From assembly GCA_003478935.1 (NCBI GenBank), contig QUFP01000017.1:20688-84687 (forward strand): a stretch of DNA of 64,000 bases, read 5' to 3'. A program made the translations under genes and the position numbers. The notes under the pieces are model-generated. The model did not search any database. It was not told the origin of the DNA and saw nothing but the letters and a program-made list of their open reading frames with translations. This DNA is from Firmicutes bacterium AF25-13AC (lineage in GTDB: Bacteria; Bacillota; Clostridia; Lachnospirales; Lachnospiraceae). Shown here one piece after another: positions 55,399 through 63,887 of this stretch (the stretch's first letter is position 1; every line of letters starts with the position of its first letter).

Positions 55399-56448
55399 TC
55401 AAACACGCTCTGGCAAAAATTCGCTGAGACAATGATAAATTTTTCCATCGACTCCGGTTTCCTGATGCGCATAAATCAATGAATTGCAGATTGCTTCTTC
55501 TACTGATTCCGCAGCCATCCGGAAAACCAGATCCAGCCGGTCTTCCGGAAAGCACGAAATCGAAAGAAGTTTCTCTTTTCCTGCTGCCGGAAGATAATTT
55601 TCGTTTGTAAATCCAATAAAAACATCTCCGCTTCCATGTCCCATATAAGAACCGGTCCGGACAAGTCCAACGGCCGCGCGTTTTAATACACGTTTCAACT
55701 GACGCGCAGAAAGCGGAATATCAGTACCGATTATAATCATAATCGATCCTTCGTCCTTTGAGTTCTTCGGGTGCAGTTCCTGCGCGATTCTGTTTCCAAC
55801 CGGCTGACCGCAGATCATCAGATCCTCCATACGACCAAAATTGGACTGAACCAAAGCTCCAAGCGTATATGTTTTTCCAGCAAAGTCCAGCACCCGCGAA
55901 GACGAACCAATGCCACCTTTTAAACCACAGCAGACGGTTCCCCGTCCCGCGCCCACGCACCCCTGTTCAAACGCTTCAGAAGCGCTTTCTAAAGCCTGAA
56001 TAACGTGATGCACTTCCACTGCACGCTCCTGGATCGGATTGATTAAAGAATCATTCGTTTCTCCTACAACCGGATTGATGCTTCGCACTTTGATGTGATC
56101 CCCTGCACATTTCTGTATCGTATATTCAACCAATGCATCCGAAACCTTTCCAACGTTCAGGGTATTAGTCAGGCAAATCGGTGTCTCTATCACACCGAGT
56201 TCCTCAATTTGAATCGTTCCTGCTGTCTTCCCGTATCCATTTAATGTAAACACACTGGCAACCGGTTTCTTTACGAAAACATTTCCATCGCACGGGATAA
56301 CAGCCGTCACGCCGGTTTTATGACCATTTTCTTCCACCGTACAGTGCCCGACCTTCACTCCCGGCACATCAGTAATCAAGTTTGCCTTCCCGCACGGAAT
56401 GCTTCCTACCTTATATCCATAGGAGCGGATGTCCTTTGCTCCATTCAT
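55399..56448 (-). CDS. P1 family peptidase (DmpA-like D-aminopeptidase/esterase)
   Basis: 349 residues of the DmpA/ornithine-acetyltransferase fold. It has LITDVPGVKVGHCT at the N-terminus, the asparagine region TNTLNVG, and the self-cleavage site with the nucleophilic serine in CGLKGGIGSSSRV. These enzymes cleave themselves into two chains and release N-terminal residues, D-amino acids in the type member. It lies 43 bp after a D-amino-acid transaminase gene, which supports D-amino acid handling. The substrate remains inferred. Confidence 0.88.
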   Translation of the reverse strand: MNGAKDIRSYGYKVGSIPCGKANLITDVPGVKVGHCTVEENGHKTGVTAVIPCDGNVFVKKPVASVFTLNGYGKTAGTIQIEELGVIETPICLTNTLNVGKVSDALVEYTIQKCAGDHIKVRSINPVVGETNDSLINPIQERAVEVHHVIQALESASEAFEQGCVGAGRGTVCCGLKGGIGSSSRVLDFAGKTYTLGALVQSNFGRMEDLMICGQPVGNRIAQELHPKNSKDEGSIMIIIGTDIPLSARQLKRVLKRAAVGLVRTGSYMGHGSGDVFIGFTNENYLPAAGKEKLLSISCFPEDRLDLVFRMAAESVEEAICNSLIYAHQETGVDGKIYHCLSEFLPERV

Positions 56449-56491
56449 ACCAAATCCTCCAATTCAGCATCCAAAACAAGTCTTGTACCGA

Positions 56492-57331
56492 TTAGTTGGT
56501 TGCCGTCATAAATTCATCCATGATTTCTTTGCGGATTTTCTCAAGAAGTTCCGGTGCCTTTCCTCCAACCGGCTTCCCGTCCAGTTCATTCGCATACATG
56601 CAGAGCTTGCTTGAACTTGTAACAAGAACCTCATCTGCATCAAACATTTCATCCAGAGTATATGGAGTCTCACTCACCGGAATTTCAAGCTTTTTACATG
56701 CTTTAATCAGATGAGCTCTTACAATTCCCGGCAGAATCAGGTTATCTGTCGGCGCTGTAATCAGTTTGCCGTCCTTAATGATGTGGCAGTTACTGTGCGC
56801 GCACTCCGTAACCCGCTTTCCCGGTCTGTAAAATACACACTCTTCCGCCCCTGCTCTTTTTGCCTTCTCAGCTGCCATGACAGACGGAATCAGATTCAAC
56901 GTCTTGATGTTGCAATGGAAAAATCGCGTATCCTCTGCTGTAATCAGCTTAATTGGCTTCGTCCCATCCGCGATTTCTGCCGGCTTTAACATAATCCACA
57001 AATTTGCCTTTCCTTCCGGGAATACATGGTTACGCATGCCGGTACCTCTTGTTACCTGATAATAAACAAACAGATTTCCGGTATCCATTTTGTTTACCAT
57101 TTCCTGGAGCAAGTCCGCCAGTTCTGCTTTTGTCACAGGCACTTTGATATCCAGAAGTCCGGCGCTGTTGAATAAACGATCGATATGTTCATTCAATGCA
57201 AAAATTTTATAGTTTCTTGACAGCCCTGCGTCATAAACCCCATCTCCGAACCAGCATACTCTGTCATTCATTGGAATGCTCATCTCGTCCAGCTCGCCAA
57301 ATTTTCCATTATAATATCCTAATGTTTTCAT
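56492..57331 (-). CDS. D-amino acid aminotransferase (class IV aminotransferase)
   Basis: 279 residues from the ATG at 57331 with GGAGG upstream; the frame runs 30 codons further without a site. It starts GYYNGKFGELDEMSIPMNDR. The catalytic lysine lies in NIKTLNLIPSVMAAEKAKRA, and the phosphate-binding part in VTSSSKLCMYANELDG. It resembles D-alanine transaminase more than branched-chain enzymes (short, FGDGVYDAG). It interconverts D-alanine and D-glutamate with PLP. It is first gene of a pair with the P1 peptidase. Confidence 0.85.
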   Translation of the reverse strand: MKTLGYYNGKFGELDEMSIPMNDRVCWFGDGVYDAGLSRNYKIFALNEHIDRLFNSAGLLDIKVPVTKAELADLLQEMVNKMDTGNLFVYYQVTRGTGMRNHVFPEGKANLWIMLKPAEIADGTKPIKLITAEDTRFFHCNIKTLNLIPSVMAAEKAKRAGAEECVFYRPGKRVTECAHSNCHIIKDGKLITAPTDNLILPGIVRAHLIKACKKLEIPVSETPYTLDEMFDADEVLVTSSSKLCMYANELDGKPVGGKAPELLEKIRKEIMDEFMTATN

Positions 57332-57527
57332 TCTCTTTTCCTCCATTTTCTCAAAGAAAAAACAACAAACACGCTCTAGTGTTGAAGCGCAAAAAAATAG
57401 GCAAAAATGCTTTACAAACACCTTTGCTTGCTTAAATAATATTATTATTATAATTCTTTTTTTCTAAAATGCAATCCCTATTTTTTTATAAATTACTTTT
57501 TTTGCAAAATATGCCGTTTTTTTCAAA

Positions 57528-57574
57528 CATGCTGCGGCGGGGTCTCTTTAACAGCATAACTCCTCCCCGCTGCA
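57528..57574. terminator. GC-rich hairpin next to repeat R8
   Basis: CTGCGGCGGGG pairs with CCCCGCTGCAG (10 of 11) around a 22-nt loop; TTTTTG follows on the plus strand. It probably ends the MerR transcript. Confidence 0.5.
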
Positions 57575-57575
57575 G

Positions 57576-57601
57576 TTTTTGCCGGGGACAGGCATTTTTT
57601 T
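57576..57601. repeat. Dispersed repeat copy R8
   Basis: TTTTTGCCGGGGACAGGCA followed by seven Ts, ten bases beyond the merR-type gene stop codon. Confidence 0.78.
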
Positions 57602-57610
57602 CCCTTGAAT

Positions 57611-58048
57611 TTAGCGATGCGCATTTTCATATGCTTTTCGGATTTTCTCCGGCAAGCGGTCAGGAATCAGTGACTTTAGTCTGTCCTCACTGCCGTCTTT
57701 GATTGCCTGCTCATAGTACCAGCATTTGAATTTCAGCATATCCAGCGTCTGGTTCACATGCTCAAGCTCTGCTTCCATGTGCACCCGTTGCGCCTCAAAC
57801 ATTGCCTTTCGCTGTGGGTAGGTGGCCGGTCCTTCTACGCACCAATCCATGAACTGCCGAATGTCCTTGATCTCCATGCCAGCCTTTTTCAGACATTCAA
57901 TGACCCGGAGCGCTTCAATCTCCGCCTCACTAAACTTGCGGATGCCGGATACCCGTTCCATGTTCGGAAAAAGTCCCTGTTTATCATAATAGCGCAGCGT
58001 AGAGATGGGCAATCCGAACATCTCTGCCACCTGTCCAATTGAATACAT
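57611..58048 (-). CDS. MerR family regulator (NmlR/AdhR-like)
   Basis: 145 residues. The N-terminal winged helix is YSIGQVAEMFGLPISTLRYY then DKQGLFPNMERVSGIRKFSE. A long dimerisation helix follows, and there is no cysteine-rich metal loop at the end. It belongs to the group responding to aldehydes or electrophiles. It is divergent from a three-gene operon whose promoter has the 19-bp spacer typical of MerR activation. GC content looks higher than the surroundings, as for the whole cluster. Confidence 0.88.
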   Translation of the reverse strand: MYSIGQVAEMFGLPISTLRYYDKQGLFPNMERVSGIRKFSEAEIEALRVIECLKKAGMEIKDIRQFMDWCVEGPATYPQRKAMFEAQRVHMEAELEHVNQTLDMLKFKCWYYEQAIKDGSEDRLKSLIPDRLPEKIRKAYENAHR

Positions 58049-58081
58049 AAATTTCCCTCCAAAAAAATTCCAAAAACCATC

Positions 58082-58112
58082 TTGACCTAAAGTTAGGTTT
58101 AGGTGTTACTAT
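58082..58112 (+). promoter_or_regulatory. MerR-type promoter and operator
   Basis: TTGACC at 58082-58087 and TACTAT at 58107-58112 are 19 bp apart, two more than usual. The spacer holds the dyad ACCTAAA-GTTAGG-TTTAGGT (58085-58104). This is the layout of promoters that MerR proteins untwist to activate. Confidence 0.85.
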
Positions 58113-58155
58113 GAGAATAACACAAAGAATATAAAAATGCAAGGAGTGTTCTACG

Positions 58156-58695
58156 ATGAATAAAAAAGTACTAATCATTTCCTCAAGTCCCCGTAAGGGC
58201 GGCAACTCCGAAACGCTGGCGGCAGCGTTTGCCAAGGGCGCACGGGAGGCGGCCCACCAGGTAGAAACTGTGTATCTGCGAGAAAAGCAGGTTGGCTTCT
58301 GCAAGGGCTGTCTTGCCTGCCTGAAGTTGGGGCACTGCGTCATCCAAGACGATGCCGTAGAAATTGCCGCCAAAATGCATGATGCCAATGTGCTGGTGTT
58401 CGCAACACCCGTCTACTATTACTGCGTCAGCGGTCAGCTCAAGACTATGCTGGATCGTGCCAACCCATTGTTCGATACGGACTATGCCTTTACGAAAGCC
58501 TATCTGCTTGCAGCGGCGGCAGAGGACGCACCTGAAACCTTTGCGGGCACAGAGAAAGCCGTGCAGGGCTGGGTAGACTGCTTCCCCCGCTGTGCGCTGG
58601 CTGGCACAGTGTTTGCAGGCGGCGTAAACGGCGTGGGAGAAATCGCAGGTCATGCTGTACTGGAGCAAGCCTATCAGATGGGCAAGGAGGTGTGA
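58156..58695 (+). CDS. NADPH-dependent FMN reductase-like flavodoxin protein
   Basis: 179 residues with the FMN phosphate loop SSSPRKGGNSETLAAAFA and FATPVYYYCVSGQLKTMLDR. The CKGCLACLKLGHC cysteine segment is common in iron-sulfur flavoprotein-like reductases. AAGGAG precedes the ATG. It is first gene of the MerR-controlled operon and likely reduces quinones or reactive compounds; this is inference. Confidence 0.88.
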   Translation: MNKKVLIISSSPRKGGNSETLAAAFAKGAREAAHQVETVYLREKQVGFCKGCLACLKLGHCVIQDDAVEIAAKMHDANVLVFATPVYYYCVSGQLKTMLDRANPLFDTDYAFTKAYLLAAAAEDAPETFAGTEKAVQGWVDCFPRCALAGTVFAGGVNGVGEIAGHAVLEQAYQMGKEV

Positions 58696-58698
58696 GCC

Positions 58699-59463
58699 AT
58701 GGCATTTAAACAAACGGCAGGCAGAGAGGCTTTGTGGAAATTTGCTCCTAAATTTGCAGAATTGAATGATGATGTGCTGTTTGGACAGGTGTGGAGCCGA
58801 GAAGACAAGCTTTCTCTGCGAGACCGCAGCATTGTAACAGTGGTGGTGCTGATGGCGCAGGGGCTGACGGATTCGTCCTTTCAGTACCACCTGACAACTG
58901 CAAAGAACAACGGTGTGACCAAAACGGAAATTGCGGAGATCCTGACCCATGCGGCATTTTATGCGGGCTGGCCTAAGGCGTGGGCGGCCTTCCGTATGGC
59001 AAAGGAGGTATGGGCGGAGGACGATGCTGCCGACGCAAAAGCCAAGCATCAGAATGAAATGGTCTTTCCCATCGGCGCACCCAATGATGACTTTGCGAAA
59101 TATTTTATTGGCCAAAGCTATCTCGCACCTCTTTCTACGCAGCAGGTCGGCATTTACAATGTGACCTTTGAACCCGGATGCCGCAACAACTGGCACATTC
59201 ATCACGCCAAAAACGGCGGCGGACAGATCCTCGTTTGTGTGGCCGGTCGAGGTTACTATCAGGAATGGGGCAAACCGGCACAGGAGCTGCGCCCCGGCGA
59301 TGTGGTAAACATTCCGACCGGGGTCAAGCACTGGCACGGTGCTGCGCCGGACAGCTGGTTCTCTCATCTGGCGGTAGAGGTTCCGGGGGACGAAACCTCC
59401 AATGAATGGTTGGAAGCCGTGGACAACACAGTATATTTTAAGGCAACAGGCAAGGAGGTCTGA
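58699..59463 (+). CDS. Carboxymuconolactone decarboxylase-cupin fusion protein
   Basis: 254 residues. Residues 1-110 are an AhpD/CMD-like helical domain (LSLRDRSIVTVVVLMAQGLT, ILTHAAFYAGWPKAWAAF). Residues 150-245 are a cupin with metal ligands in NNWHIHHAKNGGGQ and GVKHWHGA. The fusion is common in operons with a MerR regulator and a flavodoxin reductase. The reaction is not established. It starts three bases after the previous stop. Confidence 0.88.
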   Translation: MAFKQTAGREALWKFAPKFAELNDDVLFGQVWSREDKLSLRDRSIVTVVVLMAQGLTDSSFQYHLTTAKNNGVTKTEIAEILTHAAFYAGWPKAWAAFRMAKEVWAEDDAADAKAKHQNEMVFPIGAPNDDFAKYFIGQSYLAPLSTQQVGIYNVTFEPGCRNNWHIHHAKNGGGQILVCVAGRGYYQEWGKPAQELRPGDVVNIPTGVKHWHGAAPDSWFSHLAVEVPGDETSNEWLEAVDNTVYFKATGKEV

Positions 59464-59465
59464 AT

Positions 59466-60437
59466 ATGGAAAAACTGAATTTAACACAGGAATGGGATAA
59501 GGTGTTCCCGAAAAGTGACAAGGTGGATCACAAGAAAGTAACCTTTCACAACCGCTATGGCATCACACTGGCGGCGGATATGTACACGCCGAAGGGCACA
59601 GAGGGCAAGTTGCCCGCCATTGCCGTCAGCGGTCCGTTCGGTGCGGTAAAGGAGCAGTCCTCCGGTCTGTATGCGCAGAAAATGGCGGAGCTTGGCTTCT
59701 TGACGATTGCCTTCGACCCGTCCTACACCGGCGAGAGCGGCGGTACACCCCGCTATGTCGCTTCGCCGGACATCAACACCGAGGATTTCTGCGCAGCGGT
59801 AGACTTCCTCTCCGTACAGGAGAATGTTGATCCGGAGCACATCGCTATCATCGGTATCTGCGGTTGGGGCGGCATGGCGATCAATGCCGCAGCCATTGAC
59901 ACCCGTATCAAAGCGACCGCTGCTATGACCATGTACGACATGACCCGTGTGAACGCCAACGGCTATTTTGACAGTGAGGATTCTGAGCAGGCACGCTTTG
60001 AGAAGAAAAAAGCCATGAATGCACAGCGCACGGAAGATTACAGGAGTGGTACTTATGCATTGGCAGGCGGTGTTGTCGATCCGCTACCAGAGGATGCTCC
60101 GCAGTTTGTGAAGGACTATTACGCCTACTACAAAACGCCACGTGGCTATCACCCCCGTAGCCTGAACTCCAACGGCGGTTGGAATGTGACCTCCTCGCTA
60201 TCGTTCCTAAATATGCCGATTTTGCAGTACAGCAGCGAGATTCGCTCTGCCGTACTGCTGGTACACGGGGAAAAGGCGCACTCTCGCTATTTCAGTGAGA
60301 CAGCTTACAGCAAGCTGACCGGCGATAATAAGGAATTGCTCATTATCCCCGGCGCAAACCACACCGACCTTTACGATCAGATAGACATCATTCCGTTTGG
60401 AAAGCTGAAAGCGTTCTTTGAGGAATATCTGAAATAA
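59466..60437 (+). CDS. Alpha/beta hydrolase with a GxCxG nucleophile
   Basis: 323 residues. The fold is of the dienelactone-hydrolase/YcjY type: SGPFGAVKEQSSGLYAQKMA, the nucleophile elbow IGICGWGGMAINAA with cysteine instead of serine, and a late histidine in PGANHTDLYDQ. It is third gene of the MerR operon, two bases after the cupin gene, before a strong terminator. Substrate unknown. Confidence 0.87.
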   Translation: MEKLNLTQEWDKVFPKSDKVDHKKVTFHNRYGITLAADMYTPKGTEGKLPAIAVSGPFGAVKEQSSGLYAQKMAELGFLTIAFDPSYTGESGGTPRYVASPDINTEDFCAAVDFLSVQENVDPEHIAIIGICGWGGMAINAAAIDTRIKATAAMTMYDMTRVNANGYFDSEDSEQARFEKKKAMNAQRTEDYRSGTYALAGGVVDPLPEDAPQFVKDYYAYYKTPRGYHPRSLNSNGGWNVTSSLSFLNMPILQYSSEIRSAVLLVHGEKAHSRYFSETAYSKLTGDNKELLIIPGANHTDLYDQIDIIPFGKLKAFFEEYLK

Positions 60438-60508
60438 GCGCCTTGTGCTTCTGCCTGTTGGCGGACATGATATTTTTGCTTGATCCGAACAATTTCCTGA
60501 TGACAACT

Positions 60509-60559
60509 AAAAAGTCCACCAGTCATGATGCACTACGCATCGCACTGGTGGACTTTTTC
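60509..60559. terminator. Terminator of the MerR-controlled operon
   Basis: AAAAGTCCACCAGT pairs with ACTGGTGGACTTTTT around a 20-nt loop and gives a T-run on the plus strand. Confidence 0.9.
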
Positions 60560-60582
60560 TGTAAAGATATAAAAATAGGTAT

Positions 60583-60705
60583 TCATATATCGCCATAACT
60601 AATGTCGTTATCGTAGGCATGAAGGTCTTCCTTCAGGAAATCCGCTTTACGAATATACATCGAATTTACCAGCTCCCCTTTTTCATGGAGTAGGCTGAAT
60701 TTGTT
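60583..60705 (-). pseudogene. 3' tail of an unidentified gene cut at repeat R9
   Basis: An open minus-strand stretch reads NKFSLLHEKGELVNSMYIRK then ADFLKEDLHAYDNDISYGDI and a stop at 60583. Its upstream side runs directly into repeat R9 with no start. I do not recognise the family. Confidence 0.5.
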
Positions 60706-60732
60706 TTTTTGCCGGGGACAGGCACTTTTTTT
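60703..60732. repeat. Dispersed repeat copy R9
   Basis: GCCGGGGACAGGCAC flanked by seven Ts on each side, identical in its core to R1 including the adjoining GAA(T/C)TTG. Confidence 0.8.
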
Positions 60733-60744
60733 GTATTTCATGTA

Positions 60745-60784
60745 GAAGAATGAGCTGGAGATTTTATCTCCAGCTCATTCTTCC
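60745..60784. terminator. Strong hairpin downstream of the hydrolase gene
   Basis: GAATGAGCTGGAGAT pairs perfectly with ATCTCCAGCTCATTC around a short T loop. It is followed by TTCCTCT. It may terminate the leftward hydrolase transcript. Confidence 0.7.
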
Positions 60785-60907
60785 TCTCTGCAAACTGGAA
60801 TTTTACCTATCACACAATAAACAGGCATAAGTTCTTTCATTCCCTCAACCAGACTGTCCTCATGCATACCATCGTTTCCAGCACACCTGTCATATTCACT
60901 TTTTCTT

Positions 60908-61690
60908 TCATTGTTTGTCGCCTTCCACTGCCTTTCTTACTTCTTCCACCCACTCTGCACTATGACAGCAAAACAGTTCTTCATGCTGCATGTTGTGTCT
61001 CCGAATGTCCGGATTTTTGAAATAAGTACAATATCTCTTTTCGTATTTTTTTCCCATCTTTGTTGCGTAAAACACGTGGATTGTTGTTCCCGGCACATCA
61101 ATTCCATGTTGGATTTTTGTAACCAGATCCGAATAGAACTGATTATAAATACTCTGTTTTGTAATCCACGGACTTCCTCCTTTACCGATTCCAAACATAT
61201 TCAAAAATCCATTATATAATTCTTTTTTAGCCTCGTCTGTCTTGTTCAGCTTTTTCTGCATAAATTTCGGAAGAGCACCTGTATGTACCATTTTATACAT
61301 GAAAGGCACTACCATGAATGCCTGAATTTTTGCCACAAGATTACCTGCTTCATCCATATCGCTGCTCCCAATGATTCCATGTTCTATATGAATTCTTTTT
61401 CGCTGAATCAAAAGAGATACAAAACTTCCACCAAGAGAACACCCATACGCTGCTTTAATACTCCCACCATGTTTTTTCCTGATTTCCTGCTCAATCTTTT
61501 CGCATTCATCTTCCATTGAATAAAATTCTGTTTTCTCATTTGGATCAAATCCATCATAAGAAACTGTTACTGTATAAAAATAAGAGTGTAATCCATCCAG
61601 TACATGATAAAAACTGCTATACAGACAACAGGTACCAGGAAATAAAAATATTACCGGTTTACTACTGTCTCCACTTTCATAAAATTTCAT
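60908..61690 (-). CDS. Alpha/beta hydrolase
   Basis: 260 residues. An oxyanion-type strand (IFLFPGTCCLYSSFYHVLDG), the nucleophile elbow YGCSLGGSFVSLL with serine, and a final histidine (CCHSAEWVEEV) are visible. It is cytosolic and monocistronic, with terminator-like hairpins on both sides. Substrate unknown. Confidence 0.82.
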   Translation of the reverse strand: MKFYESGDSSKPVIFLFPGTCCLYSSFYHVLDGLHSYFYTVTVSYDGFDPNEKTEFYSMEDECEKIEQEIRKKHGGSIKAAYGCSLGGSFVSLLIQRKRIHIEHGIIGSSDMDEAGNLVAKIQAFMVVPFMYKMVHTGALPKFMQKKLNKTDEAKKELYNGFLNMFGIGKGGSPWITKQSIYNQFYSDLVTKIQHGIDVPGTTIHVFYATKMGKKYEKRYCTYFKNPDIRRHNMQHEELFCCHSAEWVEEVRKAVEGDKQ

Positions 61691-62194
61691 AGTTGGCCTC
61701 CTTTAGGCTTTTCTCACAATGCAACTGCAATCCGCCAATAAATAGTCCTCTTATAGATTATTCTGTAAATCGCATATGTGTTAGTTTTATCTAATCACAC
61801 ATTTCTAAAAAACCGTGTGCAATGCAAGACTGTAATATCGCACGTTTTCTTTTCCATGTTTTTAGTATATCACTTAAAAAATTATATAACAAGCATTGTA
61901 ATCAATGCACCGATGGACCAATATTTATGTGCTTTCATTCAGATACCTCCTGCCATTTTTCTTAATCATATACCTTTTAAAAGATATATATAAAAAGAAA
62001 AAAGAGCTCCTTCGAGCTCTTTTGATTCAGTTCTGTAAACTTGAAGTTTGCGCGTAGCAATGAGCCATGCGCAGATGCATACGGCGAACGCCGCGACAAC
62101 GAACAAGCGCAAGCTTGTGAGTGTCGGCATGGCGATACACCTACTAACTAAAATTTCATGTTGCTTTCAAGTTCTCAGTATTATATAAAATCCA
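61691..62194. other. 504-bp gap with terminator and structured sequence
   Basis: No gene seen. The left part holds the hydrolase promoter region. A terminator lies at 62000-62023. A GC-rich folded stretch at about 62036-62145 contains AAGTTTGCGC pairing with GCGCAAGCTT and a CGGCGAACGCCG hairpin, unlike the AT-rich surroundings. Confidence 0.5.
62000..62023. terminator. Bidirectional terminator
   Basis: AAAAGAGCTC-CTTC-GAGCTCTTTT, a perfect 10-bp stem with A and T tracts at its foot. Confidence 0.82.
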
Positions 62195-62662
62195 CTATGA
62201 CCTAATCGGCACCCAAACCTCAATGATTGAATTATCTCTATTCCAATGAAATCGAGCATCATATCTTTCAAAATGCAGAAAACTCTCCCGTAACGGAGTA
62301 TGTTCTGTATTAGGTAATATTTCTTTATAAATTTTAGTGTAGGTTTCGTATATTTTATCCATAGAACCAATATGCTCAACAACCATGTATTTGCATGAAG
62401 CAATTTCTTTTGAAACAAATCCCTCTGGAACTACTATTTTTCGAGGTATTGCACAGTAATAAAATAATCTGTCTTCTCTTCTTTCCATAAAAGCATATTT
62501 AATCCAATTTCCCGATTGTAATAAATATGCTTTTTTCAGGTTATTATTAAATTCTCGCCAAAACTCAACACATATTTTTATATTCTCTTTTTGCCTATTT
62601 GTAAGTTCTATTTTCTGCCCAATCACTGAAAAAGAGTCCATTTCACATATCGTATAATTCAT
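62195..62662 (-). CDS. GyrI-like / AraC effector-binding domain protein
   Basis: About 155 residues; two ATGs are adjacent at the start (62665, 62662) after AAGGAG. The fold pattern is that of stand-alone effector-binding domains: CEMDSFSVIGQKIEL, then IASCKYMVVEHIGSMDKIYE, and a final IEVWVPIRS. Such proteins bind small amphipathic compounds; some are small-molecule hydrolases. No DNA-binding domain is present. It follows directly on the debris of a group II intron. Confidence 0.78.
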   Translation of the reverse strand: MNYTICEMDSFSVIGQKIELTNRQKENIKICVEFWREFNNNLKKAYLLQSGNWIKYAFMERREDRLFYYCAIPRKIVVPEGFVSKEIASCKYMVVEHIGSMDKIYETYTKIYKEILPNTEHTPLRESFLHFERYDARFHWNRDNSIIEVWVPIRS

Positions 62663-62681
62663 CATTTCTCCTTGTGCGCTG

Positions 62682-63530
62682 TTATAATAGTATAACTATA
62701 CGCATTAACCATTTGGTTAAAGTGCTATGTAAATTCCATGTAACACCATAATACCGATAGTGTCCAATTAGTTTTACGTTCAACTCTTTAATTATTTCTC
62801 GCATTGGTCGATTTCGATTATCGTAAATCCAGTTCTTGTATGCTCTAACCTTTTGCTCAAACTTTTCCATTCGTTCCTTTAACTCTTTATAGTATCTTTC
62901 AGCTTCTGACTTATATTGAAATCCTGCAACAAAATCATCCGCAAAGTTGACGTGAAAACACTCTCCCTGCATTTCCCTTTGCACCACCAGCTTAAACCAC
63001 AACGTCAGCACATGATGCATGTATATATTTGCAAGCATCGGACTCATTACTGAGCCTTGTGCCGAACCTTACTCTGTTGGCTCGAATTTTCCTTGCTCCA
63101 TTATTCCTGCTTTAAGGTATTTACGTATTAGCCACAATAAGTTCTTATCCTGTATATTCCATTCAAGGAACTTCATCATCCAATCATGGTCGATATGGTC
63201 AAAGAAACCTTTGATATCGGCATCTACGATATAGCTGATTTTTCCATGGCTTATCCGTTGGTATACTTCTTTTATTGCTTCGTGACACCCCCTATTCGGT
63301 CTGAATCCATACATGCAGTTTAGGAATCTCGGTTCATAAATAGCTCCCAGTATTTTCTTCACTGCCATTTGTGCAATCTTATCTTCATAGGAAGCAATCC
63401 CTAATGGTCGTTTCTTTCCATTTCCTTTATTATTACTAATTTCGTTTCCATTATTTTCTCCGTCCCTGAGTACGGATAATGTGTCCTCAGTAAGACCTTT
63501 ACTATGCAATCGCCTTCCCTCCATCGGCAT
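62682..63530 (-). pseudogene. Group II intron reverse transcriptase, broken
   Basis: RT blocks visible are RPLGIASYEDKIAQMAVKKI, YGFRPNRGCHEAIKE, VDADIKGFFDHIDHDWMMKF, then after a stop QGSVMSPMLANIYMH and the catalytic NFADDFVAGF. An in-frame TAA at 63069-63071 splits it, probably from a TAT or TAC codon. The N-terminal 60-80 residues and the C-terminal maturase end (after LTKWLMR) are missing. It is not functional. Confidence 0.8.
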
Positions 63531-63848
63531 TGCCCGATTTCTACAGTACTATGGGATTGTCCGACCACCTACCATTCATTTGAAATACTCCGTTTTCAGT
63601 TGCAATTTCATACTCTTCTTCGAGAAATGGCAGGTTCTCCCCAGTTGATGTGTATTCACAATGTAAAACATGATTGGTTCTCTGACTCCGCAGTGCCACA
63701 TAACACTCGCCATATCGCATTACATGATATTGTCTTCCGCACCAGTTAAGACATCGGCCGACTGAAGTTAACGTTTCGAAGCTCAACCACTATTCAACCC
63801 TGCTTTCTTGCTGTCTACACTTGTCAGATGCCGTTACCGGCATCATCC
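62682..63848 (-). mobile_element. Third group II intron, decayed
   Basis: The RNA part at 63530-63848 resembles the intron near 54 kb: AGTGTAGACAGCAAG, then AACTGGGGAGAACCT and GGTAGGTGGTCGGACAAT in the same order. The first 150 nt of domain I are missing, and the left side adjoins repeat R10. No domain V is found after the RT, so the 3' end is lost as well. Confidence 0.65.
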
Positions 63849-63850
63849 CA

Positions 63851-63878
63851 CTTTTTTGCCGGGGACAGGCACTGGATG
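63851..63878. repeat. Dispersed repeat copy R10
   Basis: CTTTTTTGCCGGGGACAGGC then ACTGGATG, between the decayed intron and the IS3 element left end. Confidence 0.8.
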
Positions 63879-63887
63879 TGTTAATAC

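Noticed and set aside
58183..59487. Long 434-codon open frame on the minus strand
   Set aside because: It lies antisense to three conserved plus-strand genes in GC-richer DNA; its translation matches no family and it has no start signal.
62036..62145. Structured stretch considered as tRNA or group II domain V
   Set aside because: No cloverleaf with a TTCGA arm and no domain V consensus could be traced.
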